From Acholoe squamosa (taxonomy: Eukaryota > Annelida > Polychaeta > Phyllodocida > Polynoidae): 64,000 nucleotides of DNA. The position numbers and the translations under genes were made by a program. The stretch spans positions 21,786,641 to 21,850,640 of the forward strand of contig OX439044.1 of assembly GCA_949317995.1 (NCBI GenBank), read 5' to 3'. Shown here in pieces: positions 20,300 to 30,800 of this stretch. Numbering within the stretch: position 1 is the stretch's first letter; each line of letters starts with the position of its first letter. The notes below the pieces were generated by a model. That model had not been told where the DNA came from and did not search any database. It saw only the letters and a list, made by a program, of their open reading frames with translations.

Positions 20300-21644
20300 C
20301 GGTCAGACGAGAGTCCATCTCCATCTGAACGGTCTGGCGCGCCTCATCCCTAAGAGCCGGAAGGAGCTCGTTACGGATGGCCATGTTTGTTCTATCAAAC
20401 AGGCCGAACAAGTAGGCACTCGCTTCCTCACGAAATGCCTCACCGAACTTGTCGATAGCAGGGCTGCCCGTCATCTGTAGGAGTCCCTTACAACGTTCCA
20501 CGAACGTCTTCGGGACCCCACGTTTGACGCCATCGCCGTAGGCAGGCTGTGCCAACTCCCAACGCAAGGTTGCTGTCTGGGTGTCGGCGCCTGTCACGAC
20601 GTTGGAGAAGCTAGCTCCTGCTGCCGAGGTCAGTGTCGCACCTCCCACGTGAACACGCGGCGTGGCAGCTGGGGTGCTGTCCTCCGCCGCCGCAGGGGGT
20701 TTGACAGGAGGAGACGAGTTGGTGGTCACCTTGGGTTGTCGATCACGACCACTCCAGGATTCCACCGTCTTGCCTCCAGTTTTAGCACCACTGGTGCTTG
20801 GTTTGGCTGAACCGGTCGAAGCAGTCTTCGACTTTTTAGGAGCCGGGGCCGGGGCGGCTTTCGATGCCTTTTCGGGCTTCGAGGGAGCAGCCTGCGGCTT
20901 AGGCTTCTTAGGTTCAGTCGAACCGGCAGACTTCCCAGCCTCTGTAGAGTGGGGCCTCTTGTTCCCACTCGTAGAAGCTGTCGGTCCTGGGTCTCGAGGA
21001 CGACTGGCCTCCCGCTTCTTTCGTTGCTCTACCCTGAACTCGGGGTAGGCACCGTAGAAAGCGGGCATCAGCTCCGGTCTGATATACAGGCGCTTCGTAG
21101 ACGGGGGTGCGGGGGCCATCCGCATCCAGTGTCTAGTCGGCGCGCCTGTCTTTTCATTCCGTTCACACTTTCCAACCAGTGTCTCCACTAGTTGGATAGC
21201 GCCCTCGGCGTTGTACTTATGGGGCTGCTTGTACGACTTGAGATGACGCGCCATCAAGCCCCTTCGTGAAGTCACGAAAGGAGGAGAGGTCGGGTCATCA
21301 GGGTCCTGATAACATGGAATGGTCTTTTCCACCTTAACACAACCGAACTGACGGATGGCTCGATGCTCTTCAACCAAGTGTCGAGCATACCTGCCGTCTG
21401 TCGCATATACGCGAGGGGGGAACCCCTTACGTGTGCAGTTCTCGAAAGCACACTGCTGCCCTGGATTGAAGATGCGCCATGCGTATCCAATCCGCTGTCG
21501 CTCGGGCAGCGACACCCCCGAAGAGTCTGAGGCATTCGTGATATTCTCGATCATCGAGACATACCAGTCAATGGCATGACTATCATCCGAATACCATTCC
21601 TCGTCGTCACTACCATCCTTCCCGACGAGACTAGGGAGTACCAC
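20262..21644 (-). CDS. LTR-element ORF B: gag-like second part with zinc-finger-like module (460 codons, no ATG start)
   Basis: Continues the frame of ORF A after a single TGA. The open frame actually begins right after that TGA at 21707, and the listed start is a GTG codon, so independent initiation is unlikely. Numbering from 21644, residues 65-94 form C-x4-C-x18-H-x4-H (C65, C70, H89, H94). Residues 102-142 form C-x8-C-x22-H-x7-H, so two C2H2-like metal-binding fingers are plausible. Residues 205-330 are Lys/Pro/Ala/Ser-rich and probably disordered and nucleic-acid binding. Residues 375-455 are predicted helical (FGEAFREEASAYLFGLFDR). No polymerase or protease motif is present. By position after the primer-binding site and by composition, a gag role is inferred. 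I do not recognise the family. Confidence 0.7.
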   Translation of the reverse strand: MVLPSLVGKDGSDDEEWYSDDSHAIDWYVSMIENITNASDSSGVSLPERQRIGYAWRIFNPGQQCAFENCTRKGFPPRVYATDGRYARHLVEEHRAIRQFGCVKVEKTIPCYQDPDDPTSPPFVTSRRGLMARHLKSYKQPHKYNAEGAIQLVETLVGKCERNEKTGAPTRHWMRMAPAPPSTKRLYIRPELMPAFYGAYPEFRVEQRKKREASRPRDPGPTASTSGNKRPHSTEAGKSAGSTEPKKPKPQAAPSKPEKASKAAPAPAPKKSKTASTGSAKPSTSGAKTGGKTVESWSGRDRQPKVTTNSSPPVKPPAAAEDSTPAATPRVHVGGATLTSAAGASFSNVVTGADTQTATLRWELAQPAYGDGVKRGVPKTFVERCKGLLQMTGSPAIDKFGEAFREEASAYLFGLFDRTNMAIRNELLPALRDEARQTVQMEMDSRLTDVRTLLNNSGPI

Positions 21645-21707
21645 TTGACCGTTCTTGCGGTAGTCCTGAAGCTTGGTCAGTGGCCTGTCATCGACGTACT
21701 CAGTATG

Positions 21708-22637
21708 TCATTTGGCAGTGATCGCTGACAGCCGCTTCCACTCGTCGACAGCCTTGGCCGTGTCTGGGGGTGAGGATACGGTGCTCTCCACGGCACCGGC
21801 ATGGACCTCCGACGGCTCGGTTCCAGGTTCCGGTGGTGCAGTAGACTCGCTACTCCTTTCCCGGGCTGGAGCCTTCTTGGCTGCAGATTCCTTCTTGCTA
21901 CCTTCCTTCTTGGGCACCTTAGGGATCTTGAAGTCTTTCAAGGTACCATTAGATGCCTTCGATTCAGTGGGCTTCTTGCCCTTAGAACCTGAAGGGGTAG
22001 CACTTTTCGATGGAGCAGGTGTCGACGGCTCGTCGACCTCCGACTTCGTTGCAAGCAAAGACTCCTTTTCGCTAGAGAGCTGCTTGACCTTCTCCTGAAG
22101 ATCAGTAAGTTCTCTATTCGCGAGCTGAGTCTTGTTCGAAGCCTCTAGCGCTTGCTGCCTAAGCTGTTCCAATTTCAGCTCTATTTCTGTACTCTTCTCC
22201 TGAGCTTTCGTGGTGTTACTCGCGAGAGCATCCAACTGCTGGCGACCCTGGCGCAGTTGGCGTTGCTGCTCTTGCAGCAACTCCTCGTTGAGTCCCCTGC
22301 CACTGTCAATACTTCCTTGTATCGACACGGGCGAGGGACCCTCGAAGGACCAACTGCCAAGGCCCATTGGAGTTCCCACGGGCGAGGCTGATTTTTCTAC
22401 ATAGGACAAACTCTGTGTCCTCAAGAAGTTCTCAGCCGCCGGAGAGAGTTGAGTCGATACTCGCCAATTGAGTAGTCGGCTCCTTTGATACAGGCCCAAC
22501 GGGTCAGACGATGGACCTAATATCAGAGTGTGGTTCAAACCACCACCGATTAGTGGATCATTTCTATCCACTAACGGGCCTGTAGTCACTTGATGTTGGT
22601 GATTGGGGTCATCACCTTCATCCAAGTGACCCTGCAT
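21708..22637 (-). CDS. LTR-element ORF A: coiled-coil gag-like N-terminal part (309 aa)
   Basis: First ORF after the primer-binding site, starting at an ATG 60 bases downstream of the 5' LTR. Residues 1-110 have no recognised domain. Residues 116-196 are a Gln/Glu/Leu-rich coiled coil (LQEQQRQLRQGRQQLDAL, ELTDLQEKVKQLSSEKES), suited to the oligomerisation expected of a capsid precursor. Residues 200-290 are Lys/Ser/Pro-rich and basic. The frame ends with TGA at 21708-21710, after which the same frame is open for a further 481 codons as ORF B. The stop may be a leaky readthrough signal or a CGA-to-TGA decay change. Without it one 791-residue product would result. Function is inferred from position only. 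Confidence 0.7.
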   Translation of the reverse strand: MQGHLDEGDDPNHQHQVTTGPLVDRNDPLIGGGLNHTLILGPSSDPLGLYQRSRLLNWRVSTQLSPAAENFLRTQSLSYVEKSASPVGTPMGLGSWSFEGPSPVSIQGSIDSGRGLNEELLQEQQRQLRQGRQQLDALASNTTKAQEKSTEIELKLEQLRQQALEASNKTQLANRELTDLQEKVKQLSSEKESLLATKSEVDEPSTPAPSKSATPSGSKGKKPTESKASNGTLKDFKIPKVPKKEGSKKESAAKKAPARERSSESTAPPEPGTEPSEVHAGAVESTVSSPPDTAKAVDEWKRLSAITAK

Positions 22638-22681
22638 GTCGAACTTAAGCTCGCAGTACCTATGCGGACTAAAGTTAACAA

Positions 22682-22696
22682 CTGGTCACGGCACCA
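22682..22696 (-). other. Primer-binding site
   Basis: TGGTGCCGTGACCAG on the minus strand, one base after the 5' LTR end. It is complementary to a tRNA 3' end CTGGTCACGGCACCA. The tRNA species is not assigned from memory. Confidence 0.8.
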
Positions 22697-22697
22697 G

Positions 22698-23168
22698 TGT
22701 AGTGTTCTACCCCTCGATGTTCAATCGAATCTTTCGATAAACAACGAAGAACAACTATTCAGGTTCCAGTTAAAACTTTATTGTCTAATAACACATAGGC
22801 ATCAGCCGTTCTCGATCACAGTTACAGGTGGCAGAGTTTGAACTCTAAATCAGGTTCGACACTAGGCCTTCTAGTGTCTACAGTTGATATTCCACATACA
22901 CCTCCTCTGTGCAGCAGCACAGAGGAGTACTAGAATATGGTAGCCGGGCAGCCGCCAACCATCGCTCACGATGGTCAGTCGGGGCTGGACTGACCCTGAG
23001 GAAGGCCGTACAACGGCCTTATATACACTGGAGTCGAGGGCCACGTGACCAAGTGGTGACGTGGCGCTGGACTCCAGTGCCCCCAGGCGTCGGGTAATAG
23101 AGGTGCTCTCGACGTCGCCCACGAGGACCACGAAGGTACCTCGAAGACGACGCGGGACCACCACACCA
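22698..23168 (-). repeat. 5' LTR
   Basis: 471 bp. Minus-strand TATATAAGG is at 23017-23025 and AATAAA at 22777-22782. Its distal (U3) 302 bp are duplicated at 24390-24691 together with the flanking host DNA. Confidence 0.9.
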
Positions 23169-25910
23169 TCATATCAAAATTTAACAATTTAAAGGGATTT
23201 TATCTTGACCTAATGTCATCTGCGGATTAGCGATCTCACAGAATTGGCGCAAAATTATGGAGTTGATATGAGATCTTTAATCGGTCAGAATTTCCCTTTA
23301 AATTGATGTAAAGACTTCATTTAAAAAGGAAATCCACTTATTTTTATCAGCTCTATCCATTGCTATATAAATGATATACATAGGATTGGATTCTAGCAAA
23401 CAGACAAGGACCTAACATGGAGAAGCTGGTGGAAGGGTGATAGCGAATGGCACGCTAAAATTTTGTTGGGGTCTGGCAAACATCCTGTTCCCCTATCAAA
23501 TGCAAAAACCTAGACGTTTTCTAAACCATCTTTTTCTGTAGAAAGTGTGGGAAATATTCTCTTTTATGTGAGATTTGGCCTTTATACCAAAAAATGATTT
23601 CAAATTTATGGGGTAACTTCACGTGGGGAGAATGGGATGTTTATCTGAATCAATTATTTCTCAAATAGATTCTTATTAAACCCCTAATCAATCCCTTTAA
23701 AATGAGCCCATGTTTGTTAAGATCCTCCAATAAATAGTTACACAATGAGCTTGCAAAAAAAAGGAGAGTTTAGCACTCCCCAGTTTCAGCTTTATCACAG
23801 TTTCACACCTCCACTGCAGCAGAACCATGCACTGGGGGTAGGTGAGTGCCTACTGTATTTATTCTAATAAGCGCACATGTGCGGAAAATTAATTGTTAGA
23901 TGCTCAATTCCTTTAATCAAAAATTGATTCTTATAAGTACACCCCCTGAAGCCATGAAATCGTTTTTTTCCTTACAACTTTTATTTTTACACATATTTTG
24001 TGTAAATTGACAGCAGGAGGGTGCGCTCATGGCCCAAAAAAGAGGGGTGTGCGCTTATTGGAGCATGTGCCCTTATTAGAATGACAACGATACTCTAAGT
24101 AGCAAAATTACTTATATGATTTTTCAACAAAAAGTGTTTTTTAGAAAAGTGAAAATAGACATGTTAAACTATTCATCATGCATAAAAGGTGTGTTATTTC
24201 ATAATTTCTATGCTTTAAACTGGTGTCTGAAGTTATAGAGATTTTCATCATCACAAAAATAGTAATTTTCCTTTAACATTGGAACCAAAGTTAAGATATT
24301 GAATCTGAAATCCATAACACATTGCCTCATATGGAGGACTTTTTTCAGTCTGATTAGATATCTTTATTTTGGTGGTCCCCACTTCTGGGCCTTCTAGTGT
24401 CTACAGTTGATATTCCACATACACCTCCTCTGTGCAGCAGCACAGAGGAGTACTAGAATATGGTAGCCGGGCAGCCGCCAACCATCGCTCACGATGGTCA
24501 GTCGGGGCTGGACTGACCCTGAGGAAGGCCGTACAACGGCCTTATATACACTGGAGTCGAGGGCCACGTGACCAAGTGGTGACGTGGCGCTGGACTCCAG
24601 TGCCCCCAGGCGTCGGGTAATAGAGGTGCTCTCGACGTCGCCCACGAGGACCACGAAGGTACCTCGAAGACGACGCGGGACCACCACACCATCATATCAA
24701 AATTTAACAATTTAAAGGGATTTTATCTTGACCTAATGTCATCTGCGGATTAGCGATCTCACAGAATTGGCGCAAAATTATGGAGTTGATATGAGATCTT
24801 TAATCGGTCAGAATTTCCCTTTAAATTGATGTAAAGACTTCATTTAAAAAGGAAATCCACTTATTTTTATCAGCTCTATCCATTGCTATATAAATGATAT
24901 ACATAGGATTGGATTCTAGCAAACAGACAAGGACCTAACATGGAGAAGCTGGTGGAAGGGTGATAGCGAATGGCACGCTAAAATTTTGTTGGGGTCTGGC
25001 AAACATCCTGTTCCCCTATCAAATGCAAAAACCTAGACGTTTTCTAAACCATCTTTTTCTGTAGAAAGTGTGGGAAATATTCTCTTTTATGTGAGATTTG
25101 GCCTTTATACCAAAATATGATTTCAAATTTATGGGGTAACTTCACGTGGGGAGAATGGGATGTTTATCTGAATCAATTATTTCTCAAATAGATTCTTATT
25201 AAACCCCTAATCAATCCCTTTAAAATGAGCCCATGTTTGTTAAGATCCTCCAATAAATAGTTACACAATGAGCTTGCAAAAAAAGGAGAGTTTAGCACTC
25301 CCCAGTTTCAGCTTTATCACAGTTTCACACCTCCACTGCAGCAGAACCATGCACTGGGGGTAGGTGAGTGCCTACTGTATTTATTCTAATAAGCGCACAT
25401 GTGCGGAAAATTAATTGTTAGATGCTCAATTCCTTTAATCAAAAATTGATTCTTATAAGTACACCCCCTGAAGCCATGAAATCGTTTTTTTCCTTACAAC
25501 TTTTATTTTTACACATATTTTGTGTAAATTGACAGCAGGAGGGTGCGCTCATGGCCCAAAAAAGAGGGGTGTGCGCTTATTGGAGCATGTGCCCTTATTA
25601 GAATGACAACGATACTCTAAGTAGCAAAATTACTTATATGATTTTTCAACAAAAAGTGTTTTTTAGAAAAGTGAAAATAGACATGTTAAACTATTCATCA
25701 TGCATAAAAGGTGTGTTATTTCATAATTTCTATGCTTTAAACTGGTGTCTGAAGTTATAGAGATTTTCATCATCACAAAAATAGTAATTTTCCTTTAACA
25801 TTGGAACCAAAGTTAAGATATTGAATCTGAAATCCATAACACATTGCCTCATATGGAGGACTTTTTTCAGTCTGATTAGATATCTTTATTTTGGTGGTCC
25901 CCACTTCTGG
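22867..25910. repeat. Tandem duplication, two copies of about 1522 bp
   Basis: Copy 1 spans about 22867-24388 and copy 2 about 24390-25910. By eye they differ at one A in a poly-A run (near 23753/25276) and a single base near 23595/25115. Each copy holds the U3 end of the LTR, a half of the hairpin family (23180-23400), and an inverted copy of the 280-bp dispersed repeat (about 23700-23855). Each also holds an AT-rich stretch without genes. The junction shows only a GG microhomology. Confidence 0.9.
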
Positions 25911-26146
25911 TGGATCCCATGTCTGGTGGTACCCATGATTGGTGGCCCCATGCCCAATGGCTCCAACTTCTAATGGCACCCAATTTTGATGGCCCTGTAA
26001 TTGGTGGCCCCAACTTCTGATGGCCCCCATGTCTGGTGGCTCCATGACACTTTTGATGGCCCTCATGCCTAATGGCCCCATGATTAGAGGCCTCACTTCT
26101 GATGGGCCCTGGGTCTAATGGCCCCAACTTCTGGTGGCCCCATGAT
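25911..26146. repeat. Degenerate minisatellite, unit about 16 bp (ACTTCTGGTGGCCCCA-like)
   Basis: About fifteen diverged units built on TGGTGGCCCCATG / CTTCTGATGGCCCC. It starts exactly at the right breakpoint of the tandem duplication. Minus-strand open frames across it are repeat translations. Confidence 0.75.
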
Positions 26147-26240
26147 GTCAGCAATTACATTATGCCAGCTTATTACACGATTTCTTGGATTTTGGGTGCT
26201 TTTTCTGGATATCCCCATGCTGATACCTGTCGATATTGCA

Positions 26241-26360
26241 CACCATGATGCATGCATCATGGTGTCATGATGCATGCATCATGACTTTTGTAAGGTGTGC
26301 CTGATATCCATGGATAACAGGCACTAGTGCCTGATATCCATGGATATCAGCACACCTTAC
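26241..26360. repeat. Cluster of perfect palindromes
   Basis: 26241-26264 is a perfect 24-bp palindrome centred on ATGCATGCAT. 26265-26284 (TCATGATGCATGCATCATGA) is a perfect 20-bp palindrome. In 26290-26360 the ends GTAAGGTGTGC and GCACACCTTAC enclose two CTGATATCCATGGATA blocks around CACTAGTG, making a third hairpin. Confidence 0.85.
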
Positions 26361-26384
26361 ATGTCATATGTCACATGTTAAAAC

Positions 26385-26755
26385 CCACGAAATAGTCCAG
26401 GCCAGGGTAGGGATCGAACCTGCAGTCTCAGATCCCTAATCCAACTCCCTATGCAATGCGCCACAGGGACTGACGAGGTATGCTCGGTTCGAACCAAATC
26501 TGGATATGATACAAAGCCGTGCGCGCTGTCGCTGTCCGCTGCAGGGCGACGAGGTGTATTATACACAAACATAACAGCGAGACACAGTAGTCGGAGGAGA
26601 CGCCGTGGCCTAGCGGTTAGCACGTTGCGCTCAGCCGTGAGAGGTACATGGATCGCGTCCCGGTCTGGGCGTACATTTTTTCGCCGTGTGCGCTGTCGCT
26701 GTCCGCTGCCGGGCGAGGAGGTGTATTTTATACACAAACATAGCCGCGAGAAGCA
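26385..26755. repeat. tRNA-derived SINE-like pair
   Basis: On the minus strand near 26390-26470 there is an A-box-like TGGCGCATTGCATAGG and a B box GGTTCGATCCC. On the plus strand at 26603-26675 a tRNA-like head begins GCCGTGGCCTAGCGGTTAGC, with a decayed B box. Each is followed by a shared tail (26516-26581 and 26683-26750) beginning GCCGTG(C/T)GCGCTGTCGCTG. Neither folds into a complete cloverleaf with intact acceptor and T stems, so neither is called as a tRNA gene. Confidence 0.6.
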
Positions 26756-26841
26756 TCAGGATTTTTGTTTTCAACTTGTTTTTATTGATATTCTATTGAT
26801 TATTTATTGATTTTTTATTGATTAATCGTGTAATAAAGACA

Positions 26842-26966
26842 GTAAGGAATGGGCTATCGGTCACCTCGTTCAGTGTATCGTAGGGTATCGTAACTCGTGG
26901 CCTACGGCCACTCGTTACGATATCCTACGATACACTGAACTCGGTGCCCGATAGCCCATTCATTAC
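26842..26966. repeat. 125-bp near-perfect hairpin
   Basis: Arms of about 60 bp pair around the centre GTGGCCTACGGCCAC. Only a few mismatches occur, for example at the CACCTCG / CGAGGTG-like step. Ends are GTAAGGAATGGGC and GCCCATTCATTAC. A foldback MITE or a structured RNA source are both possible. Confidence 0.8.
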
Positions 26967-27855
26967 TCTCTTAATATAACCAGTCACCTTTTCTACCCTT
27001 CCTCTCATTTATTGCAAAGCCTGGGCCATATGTGATGTATATCACACGTTTAATCTTTTTCGAAATCTTGAAATGATTCATAGCCGGGGGGAGGTGTCTT
27101 TTTTTTTTCATTTGAATATACTGTACTATTGATATAATGCTAAAACTAGAACAGCTATATTTTATTTATTTACTTTATTTACAGCAATAGGTACACGCAT
27201 GTTTAGTGTAATATGTCGATGAATAAATTACCAAATAATAACATTTATCACAGGAACATAAATAGATGTTTCGTGAACATACCGCTTTAAACATATCACT
27301 GTATCAAACAGTGTTCTGATTTTTTGTTTCTGCGCATTTACTCCATTACTGAAAGCTGTTTTTCTTACACCACATCAAGATTCCTGTGTTCACTCTCTTA
27401 ACACTCGGATAACAGTGGTTTCCTTTATACAAAAGAAATATTTACAAAATATGACATTTGGATGTGGTTATTCAATACATGAAAAAATGGATATGGAGTC
27501 AATAATATGCACTCTCAAGTTGGAGTAATTCATCTACACTAGTGCATGAGCAGAATCTATATGTGAAATAGTGTGTTTAATAGTTTGTGCCATTTATCAG
27601 CCTTTAATAGGTTAAACCCACTCGTAGTTTGACCACTTTCATAGTTTACTTTCTCAGTCTGGTTCCTTTACACAGGAAAAAAGTACTACACTTTGAGTGA
27701 GGAACTTGTCCTTGATGTGGGAAATTGTGACTGCACGAATCATATACTGCCTTGTATCATTTCAATTTGAAGATTTAGAAAAGTATTCACATTTACATTT
27801 GTTTTAACATAGACTATTTAGATACAGGATTTGTTGTCGAATGAATATAGGGTGT
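26967..27855 (-). other. Probable 3' UTR and downstream region of DNAI7
   Basis: No ORF. AT-rich. On the minus strand several AATAAA hexamers lie at 27161-27179, about 680-695 bp past the stop codon, and are candidate poly(A) signals. No other gene is seen between NDUFA9 and DNAI7 except the LTR element. Confidence 0.4.
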
Positions 27856-30800
27856 TTAAGAGTAGGTGATCACCCGTGTGGCAGAGAGTAGCTGGTAGAC
27901 GCAGTCGACGAAGGCGTGACTTGTGCTGGTGACACGCTCCTTGCCTGGCCCTGTCATGATCTCGGTGGCCATGTGGTACAGGTCAGCATGGAACTAGAAA
28001 AAACAAATTATATAATAATGTTTGGTTAAGATTACTCAAAAGCTTACTCATGTAGCATACAATCTTATACACATTTGGCTGGCGACCTGCCTCTATGTTG
28101 GGGACATCATAGAGGCAGGCCATGTCTAAGAAGTTACCAGTCAATCATCCACTGTTTTAACCCTTACTCACAAGAGGGCACCCTAACACCCCAATGCTCA
28201 ACCTGTCTCTCCTATACAGCTGTTTGGATATAGTCTGTGATTGGAGAATAGAACTACTCTCATCTAGTGGAGTTCAAGAGTACCTCTCCCCATGATCTGG
28301 GGAGAATGTCATCAGACATGACCAGTGGGTATCATGCCCTCAAATACCTACGGGGACCAGCGTAATACACAAGGGGCATCTTATACAGAAGGATTTGCAA
28401 AACAAGAAGTAGCACCTCCTAGCCAAGTTGTCCAACTGGGCCCCAGATGGCCAGTCCAAGTGGGGCCAGTCAATTTTTGGGCATAGGAATCAGTCAGGGC
28501 CCAAGTGGGATAGCATCACTCAAATTACTGTGTACTTAACATCCATGGTATGTGGTACAGGGGTAGGCACTAACTTTAATGGCCACCGTGCCCGTAGCTT
28601 TAGAAATCTAGGGGCCCAGAATAGCTAGTTTACTTTTTACAAAGATAATTTAAAGGTATTTCTCATTAATTCACACCATTACTTTGCAAGGATAGCTAGA
28701 TTCCTGCTGATTTTCTCTGTCCAATGATATATAACATGCCTATACACATATGAATGGATATCTCTCTGTAAACTTCTGTCGGCCATTCTGGGCCCACAGC
28801 AAGGTAATTCCTGAGAAAACTACAGGCCCACAGCCCAAACTGTGGACCAATGGCTCCCGGGCTAGTGCTAGTGTCTACCACTGACTGTAGTATCATATTT
28901 TCTTTCTTCTTTATATTAAATATGGTATGGGCTTGGAATGGGCTCCCATTGGGCTAGGCCATCTTGAGATTTTGGGACTACCCTAAGACTAACCAGTTGA
29001 GATTATCTTCTCAGCAGATGGAAGATTCATCACCAAATAATTATCAAAGACAAGAATGGGTCAATTGAGGAGTCAAGTCATCTAGATCCATCGTGACAAA
29101 CATGCCTTTAGATGCACCCTGCAGAAAGTGTGGCCCTACTTAGAGTTAATCCCAAAATCAGAGGAAGGGTGTCCTCAACTGAATACTAATCACATTTCTT
29201 CACTGCACAGATGAAAATATATCCTGCATTGTAGGGAATTCTCTTCCCATGATTTCAGTAAAAGGATTATCGCCAAACATAAGCCCATCAAAAGCCCAGT
29301 TATTTTTTTTTCATAATATGTGAAAGTTCATTTATTTCAAAAGGAGATTTGGATTCACACTGATGGGGGAAATCAAGAAAGCATTGTGTAAATTGGCCCA
29401 GCCCAAGCCCATAAAAAAACCAACTATGCATTTTCTTCAAAATAATGGCAAAAACATATACTAAAAATTGCTCAGAGAGTGCATGATTCATGATGTTAAA
29501 GTTAGTAAAATGCACTTTGTCCATCTAGGGCCCAACAGGAGCCCATGGGTTTGCCCAGAAGGTAACACAGCCCAGTTTGGGCATGTACTCTGTGGGTATA
29601 TCACATGTCATTGCACCAGTGCAACAAGGTCGTAACTGTATCTGGGTCAAAAAGGTAAAGGTGCCTCCCTGAGGAGCCTCACAGAGGTACCTTTTACTTT
29701 GTTGCACTGAGGTGATAATGTTATCTTCAATATCAAAGTCTGATATGAGATTAAGGTGTCATAAAATGCACAATTCTTTGCCTCAAGCCAATCTTCATAA
29801 AAGTGGTCTTACCTCTGTGCCCTCCGCATGATCTTCTGAAAACTTCTCGTCAAACTCGGTCATCTTGAGTTTTGTCACTCGCTTCTTTGTTATAAGGAAG
29901 AGAGACCAGTCCTCCTACAAAAAACATTGGCAAATGTATAGTAGATGTCAAATATTTCATGTACAATATAATAGTTTATTCAGTGGAATGCTGTAGTTGG
30001 ATTTAATTCAGTACTGCTTATGGTTTTGTTCATATCTTCCTTTATAACTTTAAGCTGGTCTAGCTCTACATCACTAGCATCTTCAGAGGATTTCATAGGT
30101 GACAAACTTTGGAACTGCTGTCTGTAATCGGTCTATGACTAAAGCAAAGTGAGAGGCGGTCATTGAATAATTGTAGTTCCACCTATTTTTATTCACTGAA
30201 TATAGAAAAGAACGAATCTTAATTCAAAAGACACAAAATAACAAGTACTGTATAGAAAGCAATTGGCATATATCAAATGCACCTAATTCCTTCATGCTTG
30301 GCATGCATAAGATTTATATAAATTATCAAGAGAAAATCAAGACATAATGATCAATTTACATTTAGACTGGGGAGATGAGGAGAGTAAGTCTTCACCAGAG
30401 GAGTCCTCAGCAAGAAGTACAGCATAAGTATATAGCATTTGATTTGTGATGGACTCTGGTATTCTCAATATAAATGTAGAACACACAATGTTCGTTTCTT
30501 TTCATAACATCGGGGTTGGGGGTCATGGCTTTAATGGGATGGAAGGTTCTAGATATCATGGCCTGTAGTGGGGTAAGAGTAGGGTAAGGGAAAGGGTGAA
30601 GAAATGACGGAATCGGATTGGAGAAAGGGTGGGCAAGGTAACAGTAGGGTTGGAATGGGCGCGGAGTAGATCAGCATAGGGACAGACAGGAGGTGGAGTA
30701 GTTATAGTAAGATTGTAGAAGTTGCAGGATAGGGTTAGTAAAGGAGTGAGTATGTTTGAAGTAGGTTGGAGCAGGGATGTAATGGTTATGGAAAGTGTTC

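Larger units (their letters stand above)
18361..23168 (-). mobile_element. LTR retroelement lacking pol (non-autonomous), 4.8 kb
   Basis: Two 471-bp direct repeats enclose a 3.87-kb interior. Read on the minus strand each LTR starts TG and ends CA. It has a TATATAAGG box, followed about 240 bp later by AATAAA, the expected U3-R-U5 order. One base after the 5' LTR lies TGGTGCCGTGACCAG, a primer-binding site starting TGG as expected for a tRNA CCA end. AGTGGGGGG precedes the 3' LTR as polypurine tract. The interior encodes three long frames, all minus strand. None has reverse transcriptase, RNase H, protease or integrase motifs, so it must use enzymes from another element. The LTRs differ at only about four positions, implying a young insertion. 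The 5-bp flanks (TGTAT and TCATA) do not match, so the target duplication is absent. Confidence 0.88.

Noticed and set aside
24390..24691. Third LTR copy as a solo LTR
   Set aside because: It is truncated exactly at the duplication junction and is followed by the same flank as the 5' LTR, so it comes from the tandem duplication.
26603..26675. Functional tRNA gene
   Set aside because: A-box-like head is present but the B box is decayed and no complete cloverleaf with paired T stem forms.
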